A DNA stretch of 5,371 nt, taken from CAZFAT01 sp964517075 (GTDB lineage: Bacteria; Acidobacteriota; Vicinamibacteria; Vicinamibacterales; SCN-69-37). The stretch covers positions 1 to 5,371 of the forward strand of contig CAZFAT010000365.1 of assembly GCA_964517075.1 (NCBI GenBank), written 5' to 3'. The number at the start of each line of letters is the position of its first letter. Position 1 is the stretch's first letter. Under the pieces are notes generated by a model. It was not told the origin of the DNA. It saw nothing but the letters and a program-made list of their open reading frames with translations, and ran no database searches. Positions 5,118-5,371 of this stretch are shown piece by piece. Made by a program: the position numbers and the translations under genes.

Positions 5118-5371
5118 CTACCGGCCTCCAATCAGATAGCCGTACACGGCGTCGACATTCTCGTCAGCCGGCATGACCGCATCGATCGGGTGGCCGTCGA
5201 GCGCAATCCGTCCGAGCGCACGCGCGAACTGCTCCCGGTCCCGGGTCATCACCAGCAGGCCCATCCGGTCGTCGGTCAGCCGGATCTCGGTGATGTGGTC
5301 CTCGGTGAACAGGCGCGCGGCCACCGCAGACGCATTGCGGCAGCGGACGAGGAACTGGCTCGGGTGGTCTT
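5118..5371 (-). CDS. ABC-2 type transporter ATP-binding protein, C-terminal part (5' end outside window)
   Basis: The frame enters from the right edge and ends at TAG (5120-5118). About 83 residues are visible, beginning DHPSQFLVRCRNASAVAARL and ending with ADENVDAVYGYLIGGR. The pattern of a short beta-alpha-beta domain, the 'ARLFTEDHITEIRL' segment and the terminal 'ENVDAVYGYLIG' match the C-terminal extension that follows the nucleotide-binding domain in many ABC-2 ATPases (the 'LEDVFL.L' region of the CcmA/NatA type). Walker A, the ABC signature and Walker B are all outside the window, so ATPase activity is inferred from this tail and from the adjoining permease. One base separates its stop from the GTG of the permease, and it contains that gene's ribosome binding site. 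The two are therefore co-transcribed and probably translationally coupled, and make one exporter complex at the inner membrane. A GTG at 5324 is only an internal codon. Confidence 0.8.
   Translation of the reverse strand, partial: DHPSQFLVRCRNASAVAARLFTEDHITEIRLTDDRMGLLVMTRDREQFARALGRIALDGHPIDAVMPADENVDAVYGYLIGGR
5125..5129 (-). promoter_or_regulatory. Ribosome binding site deciding the permease start
   Basis: On the minus strand GGAGG occupies 5129-5125, eight bases ahead of the GTG at 5116-5114. It lies inside the last codons of the upstream ATPase gene. It is the only strong Shine-Dalgarno match near this start, and it rules out the longer TTG start at 5131, which overlaps it. Confidence 0.8.

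Noticed and set aside
5117..5131. TTG at 5131 as start of the ABC-2 permease
   Set aside because: It would overlap the GGAGG site and the ATPase 3' end. GTG at 5116 has ideal spacing from that site and adds no overlap.

Overview
The window is GC-rich throughout and looks like chromosomal DNA of a soil-type Acidobacteriota, most plausibly the Vicinamibacteria. The main reason is the pairing of a small PadR regulator with a roughly 900-residue MacB/FtsX-type permease that carries an N-terminal permease prefix and has no ATPase beside it. This is the 'acidobacterial duplicated orphan permease' (ADOP) arrangement. The taxonomic assignment is inference from gene content, not from a marker gene.

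Layout, left to right. Positions 2-187 hold the 3' end of an HNH endonuclease gene (+). An untranslated stretch of about 150 bp follows, ending in an AT-rich promoter. Next come the PadR repressor (341-658, +) and the ADOP permease (660-3359, +), separated by one base and evidently one transcription unit. Immediately after the permease stop is a second, headless copy of the same HNH 3' tail (about 3371-3511), followed by a short heptanucleotide tandem repeat. Convergent to these, on the minus strand, is a second and unrelated transporter operon. An ABC-2 type ATPase (C-terminus only, 5118-5371) is followed after a single base by its membrane subunit (3551-5116), which carries a discoidin (F5/8 type C) domain in its large extracytoplasmic loop.

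How the genes work together. PadR probably represses its own promoter and the co-transcribed ADOP permease. The ADOP protein would need an ATPase supplied from elsewhere, or would work in an ATP-independent way. The minus-strand pair is a self-contained ATPase plus permease.

Two points stand out. First, the discoidin domain in the ABC-2 permease appears circularly permuted: the C-terminal half of the fold comes first and the N-terminal half second, with the cut falling at the same point in both. Second, the PadR-ADOP unit is bracketed by direct repeats of an HNH-gene tail, about 84% identical by hand alignment. Each repeat contains an identical 18-bp perfect palindrome that shows no substitutions while the flanking codons have diverged. 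No tRNA, rRNA, CRISPR array, transposase or convincing intrinsic terminator was seen.
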